Origin: Halodesulfovibrio marinisediminis DSM 17456
GTDB lineage: Bacteria; Desulfobacterota; Desulfovibrionia; Desulfovibrionales; Desulfovibrionaceae
DNA length: 64,000 bases
Direction of reading: 5' to 3'
NCBI RefSeq assembly: GCF_900129975.1
Contig: NZ_FSRG01000003.1
Span: 891,213 to 955,212 of the forward strand
Made by a program: the position numbers and the translations under genes. This document shows, in pieces, positions 61,066-64,000 of this stretch (its first letter is position 1; each line of letters opens with the position of its first letter). Under the pieces are notes generated by a model. That model did not search any database. It was given only the letters and a program-made list of their open reading frames with translations, and was not told the DNA's origin.

Positions 61066-61887
61066 ATGGCAGATGATAAGTATTTTATGATGCGCTCGTT
61101 GGAAAAAGCTATTTCCGTTATTGAGACAATGGCCACCAACAGTAATTGGAAATTGAAGACGCTCAGTGAGGCCTGCTCAATCCCTAAAGGGACATTGCAA
61201 CGCATTTTACGGACGTTGGAAGAATTAGGCTATGTACGACAGCTTGAACGTGGTGGTGCCTATACTCTAACGCTTAAACTTCATAAAATAGGCAAGCAGA
61301 TAGCATCTCAAAATAGCTTGGGATCTATTCTAAAGCCTATTCTTGCAAAGCTGCGGGATAAAGTTAATGAAACTGTAAACTTAAGTGTCCTTTCAAACCT
61401 CAACATGGTACTCGTTCATCAAGAAATTTCGGGACATGCTCTGCAAATGGACTCTGTTATCGGTGATTCTTTTTCTGCGTATCTTTCCGCTTCAGGAAAA
61501 GTCTTTTTGGCTTTCCTACCCGAAGATGATTTGCATCTTTTTATGGAGAAGTTAAGAGCCAGCGATTCAAGTATTACTACCGATAGGGTTGAACAGACTC
61601 TTAAGGAACTTGAAACAGTTAGGAAAACTGGTGTCGGTTTTGATTTTGAAGAGATATACAAAGGCGTCCGATGTGTTGCTGCCCCTGTATTCGATGATAG
61701 TGGAAAAATTATTGCAACAATAAGTTGTTCTGTCCCCACTGTACGCCTAGACAGATATTTTTCTCAAAAGCTTCTTTATGAAATTCCTATGGCTGCTGTC
61801 GAAGCATCTAAACTATTCCAAGCGCCAGATCGATCATTTTATTTTGATATTGATAACGCTGTTGATCAGCTTGTTGGAACAATATGA
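61066..61887 (+). CDS. IclR-family transcriptional regulator
   Basis: 273 residues. N-terminal winged HTH (about 10-75: SLEKAISVIETMATNSNWKL, SIPKGTLQRILRTLEELGYV) and the C-terminal effector domain (about 85-255: LHKIGKQIASQNSLGSILKP, SASGKVFLAFLPED, GVGFDFEEIYKGVRCVAAPV). It probably binds an intermediate of the pathway and controls the catabolic operon and the BCCT gene through the GTGGTA-N5-TACCAC sites. GAGG precedes ATG 61066. Confidence 0.93.
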   Translation: MADDKYFMMRSLEKAISVIETMATNSNWKLKTLSEACSIPKGTLQRILRTLEELGYVRQLERGGAYTLTLKLHKIGKQIASQNSLGSILKPILAKLRDKVNETVNLSVLSNLNMVLVHQEISGHALQMDSVIGDSFSAYLSASGKVFLAFLPEDDLHLFMEKLRASDSSITTDRVEQTLKELETVRKTGVGFDFEEIYKGVRCVAAPVFDDSGKIIATISCSVPTVRLDRYFSQKLLYEIPMAAVEASKLFQAPDRSFYFDIDNAVDQLVGTI

Positions 61888-62438
61888 TAGACTAATAATC
61901 ATATTAGCTCAGCTACACCCACTCTCGTCATATATTTATGACGTCTGCTCAAGGTTGCATACGTTCTCACTAAAAAGCTTTAAAGCCTGTTAGTTTCATG
62001 ATATTTACTGACCACCTAGTACGGACTTACCAAATCAGTCTATGTAGGCGTTATTCTGCCTTATACATGAGCAGTTCAAACTATTATCACTAGCCTAAGC
62101 GGAGTGAGAATTCTTCACTTTTTTCTAGGAAATCACTTTAGAAAAAAAATCAACCATAGTTCTAGAAAGTTACAGGCAGAGCAAAAGATAGGCCGATTTT
62201 TTGTACATCATCCGCATTTATATTTTAAATGTGAGAAGCCTAAAACTCACTGAAACCAATCCTTTTTAAATTAAAAAACTTTGTTCTAAGTAAGCTCCAT
62301 GCAATCATGGAGCTTGCTGAACTATCTTGTTTTCCCGAAGAACTCACTCTCAGGGATGGTAATTTATTGCCTAATTGGCAACATGGTACCTCTAAAACGC
62401 AAGCTAGCCCCAGCTCAGTCAACTGCATTAAGTACAAT
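61888..62438. other. Intergenic stretch between IclR gene and conjugation remnants
   Basis: No gene supported. It holds a perfect 10-bp hairpin AAGCTCCATG-CAAT-CATGGAGCTT (62292-62315). It may contain the left boundary of the conjugative element, but no direct repeat or attachment site could be identified. Confidence 0.4.
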
Positions 62439-62795
62439 TTACCGTCTGTTCTGCTTCAAAGCCTTTATCCCAAAGCGTCTTGCCTTCAATTTTGCTGCAA
62501 ACTTCACAGCTCCAGCATCCTTGCTTGCATAAATGTCCTTGCGACAATCTCGCACCACACCACCATTCTTCAGCTTGTAGGTGATGTTTCCTTCGTTATC
62601 GACGGTATAGGTCATTCCTTCCAAAAGCTTCACAACAGTGTGTTCTTTGAAAAGAGCTTTCTCTTTCATTTTTGATGACTGAAGAACGGCTAAAGCGACC
62701 ATGTTGCCGACCTCTGCTTTTTGCCGCAGAAACTCATTCCAATTTCCATATCTTTCAAAACGCTCCTCCGGAAACTCTGAATGGACGTTGAAACA
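62439..62795 (-). pseudogene. Relaxase (LPD7-type) C-terminal fragment
   Basis: The minus frame reads ERFERYGNWNEFLRQKAEVG, then NMVALAVLQSSKMKEKALFK, YTVDNEGNITYKLKNGGVVR and KFAAKLKARRFGIKAL. This matches the LPD7-like end of MobA/TraI relaxases. There is no upstream relaxase core: the frame breaks near 62795, exactly where the plus-strand trbI-like sequence begins. The ATG at 62702 is internal. A broken relaxase is the best reading. Confidence 0.6.
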
Positions 62796-63408
62796 CGCAC
62801 GAACTCAGGGCAATCCCTTTGAACTGAAAACTGGAGCGGTCATTCCTGGAATCATGATTTCAGGAATCAACTCAGACTTACCAGGGCAACTCATCGGGCA
62901 AGTATCACAGAACGTCTATGACACGGTTACAGGGAAATATCTCCTCATTCCTCAAGGGAGCCGGATGATCGGCGTCTATGACTCCAGAGTTGTTGCTGGT
63001 CAGTCCCGCGTCCTTGTTGCGTGGAACCGCATCATTTTTCAAGATGGATCTTCCATAACCCTCGGTTCGATGACTGGTGCTGACATGGCAGGCTACAGCG
63101 GTTTTTCCGACCACACAGACAACCACTACTTTCGAACCTTCGGTACTGCAGCGCTCATGAGTCTGATCTCAGGCGTTGGAGCCTATGCATCTGACACGTT
63201 CAAAAGCGACACAGCTTCAAACGATAAACTGTCTCTTCAGGACGAACTAGGCTCTGCCCTTTCAAGCGAACTGGGCAAATCCAGCCAACGGCTGTTGCAG
63301 CAGAACCTCAACGTGCAACCAACTCTCACCATCCGCCCTGGCTACCGCTTCAATATGGTTGTTCAAAAAGACATTGTCTTCAGCAGCCCTTACAAACCAT
63401 GGAGATAA
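62701..63408 (+). pseudogene. TrbI/VirB10-like conjugation protein, 5'-truncated
   Basis: From about 62797 the plus frame matches the C-terminal beta barrel of TrbI/VirB10: NPFELKTGAVIPGIMISGIN, SDLPGQLIGQVSQNVYDTVT, LLIPQGSRMIGVYDSRV and WNRIIFQDGSSITL. The N-terminal cytoplasmic, membrane and proline-rich parts are gone, and the 62701-62796 part of the frame is antisense to the relaxase fragment. It ends three nt before the traG-like gene. Confidence 0.7.
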
Positions 63409-63410
63409 GT

Positions 63411-64000
63411 ATGTCGGACAAACCTAAATACGGACTTGGCAGTATTAAAAAGCACAAATTCTTCTGGCTTCTCTATCCTGCGATCCTGTTTCTTCTAGCT
63501 CTAATCGCCTTCAGTGTAGCCACTCAACAGGTGGCAGCCACATACAACTACCATCCCGCGCTTAACGGCAAGATCTTTGACGGCTGGTATGTACCGTGGG
63601 CTATCATCGGCTGGAGCCAGCAGTTTCCAGAAGCCGCAAAGGTCATTGATGACGCGACGCTCACAAGCCAATTGGTGTTCGTGGTTCCACTATTTGCGAT
63701 CTTCGGTCTTTGGCAGTTCTTCATGCGCACCCCAAACCTCTACAATGATCTTCATGGTTCAGCTCGCTGGGCAAAGAAAAAGGACATTCAAAAGGCAGGG
63801 CTTTTTGCTGACAAAGGGGTGTATGTCGGCGGTTGGCAGGACAAAGAGAACCTTCACTACCTTCGGCACAGTGGCGCAGAACACATCCTCGTGTTTGCTC
63901 CTACTCGATCAGGTAAAGGCGTCGGGCTTGTTTTGCCTACACTTCTGAGCTGGAAAGAAAGCCTCATTGCCCTCGATATTAAGGGGGAAAACTGGGCACT
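63411..64000 (+). CDS. TraG/VirD4 coupling protein, 5' part (runs out of window)
   Basis: Starts ATG 63411 behind GGAGA. Two N-terminal membrane helices (FFWLLYPAILFLLALIAFSV and LVFVVPLFAIFGLWQFFM) precede the ATPase domain, GSARWAKKKDI, and Walker A APTRSGKGVGLVLPTLL. The coupling protein brings the relaxosome to a type IV secretion system. Whether the rest of the element is intact lies beyond 64000. Confidence 0.9.
   Translation, partial: MSDKPKYGLGSIKKHKFFWLLYPAILFLLALIAFSVATQQVAATYNYHPALNGKIFDGWYVPWAIIGWSQQFPEAAKVIDDATLTSQLVFVVPLFAIFGLWQFFMRTPNLYNDLHGSARWAKKKDIQKAGLFADKGVYVGGWQDKENLHYLRHSGAEHILVFAPTRSGKGVGLVLPTLLSWKESLIALDIKGENWA

Noticed and set aside
62307..62675. 122-codon plus-strand open frame
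   Set aside because: Antisense to the relaxase fragment, whose protein sequence is recognisable; the plus frame is a shadow.
1..64000. tRNA, rRNA or riboswitch genes
   Set aside because: No complete cloverleaf or rRNA sequence was recognised by eye; a tRNAscan/Rfam search would be needed to exclude them fully.

Overview
The window looks like chromosome from a marine, anaerobic deltaproteobacterium close to Desulfovibrio/Halodesulfovibrio. This is an inference from gene content: a tetrahaem class III cytochrome c3, a Tor-type TMAO reductase with a NapC/TorC-like cytochrome, a ferredoxin-dependent 2-oxoacid oxidoreductase coupled to an ADP-forming acyl-CoA synthetase, several sigma-54 systems, and a probable selenoprotein.

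Layout. 1-776: 5' part of a TadG-like protein (minus strand). 1.5-3.2 kb: periplasmic cytochrome c3 followed by a Tat-exported Old Yellow Enzyme. 3.4-4.8 kb: RimB-like protease and RimK. 4.9-9.1 kb: a small operon of secreted or OB-like proteins behind a clear sigma-54 promoter with palindromic upstream sites, then the adjacent sigma-54 activator and an HD-GYP protein. 10.2-11.3 kb: an exported alpha/beta hydrolase. 11.5-29.3 kb: one 20-gene minus-strand operon for an aryl-polyene-like lipid (reductase, three ketosynthases, a chain-length-factor-like partner, two ACPs, dehydratases, thioesterase, acyltransferases, glycosyltransferase, MMPL exporter, LolA-like carrier, lipoproteins, AMP ligase), with two unusual redox members: a radical SAM/SPASM protein and a CrtI-like flavoprotein. 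29.6-39.9 kb: TMAO respiration (torA, torD, torC), its sigma-54 response regulator, a hybrid sensor kinase with a fused solute-binding domain, and an FmdE/molybdopterin-binding fusion. A shared 17-bp palindrome lies upstream of torC and of the fusion gene.

40.2-49.5 kb is patchwork accessory DNA: a choloylglycine-hydrolase-family gene and a decayed second copy of the same 0.78-kb segment, a broken HlyD gene, a metal-binding repeat protein, an APC permease, a rhodanese with an in-frame TGA next to its active-site cysteine (candidate selenocysteine), a 171-bp MITE-like element, a KefB-type antiporter and two unknown helical proteins. 49.6-61.9 kb is a catabolic locus: aconitase X, MFS transporter, RidA, ADP-forming acyl-CoA synthetase and a four-subunit 2-oxoacid:ferredoxin oxidoreductase on the minus strand, with a divergent BCCT transporter and IclR regulator. 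A five-copy array of hairpin plus transporter-gene 3' end separates the transporter from aconitase X. 62.4-64.0 kb is the edge of a conjugative element: a relaxase fragment, a 5'-truncated trbI/virB10 and the start of a traG/virD4 gene.

How it fits together: the best-supported modules are (i) envelope polyene synthesis and export, (ii) TMAO respiration under two-component/sigma-54 control, with cofactor handling likely in the same regulon, and (iii) an energy-conserving pathway in which a hydroxy-amino acid or hydroxy acid is dehydrated, deaminated to a 2-oxoacid, oxidised to an acyl-CoA and used to make ATP. The substrate of (iii), the structure of the polyene and the selenoprotein assignment are inferences.
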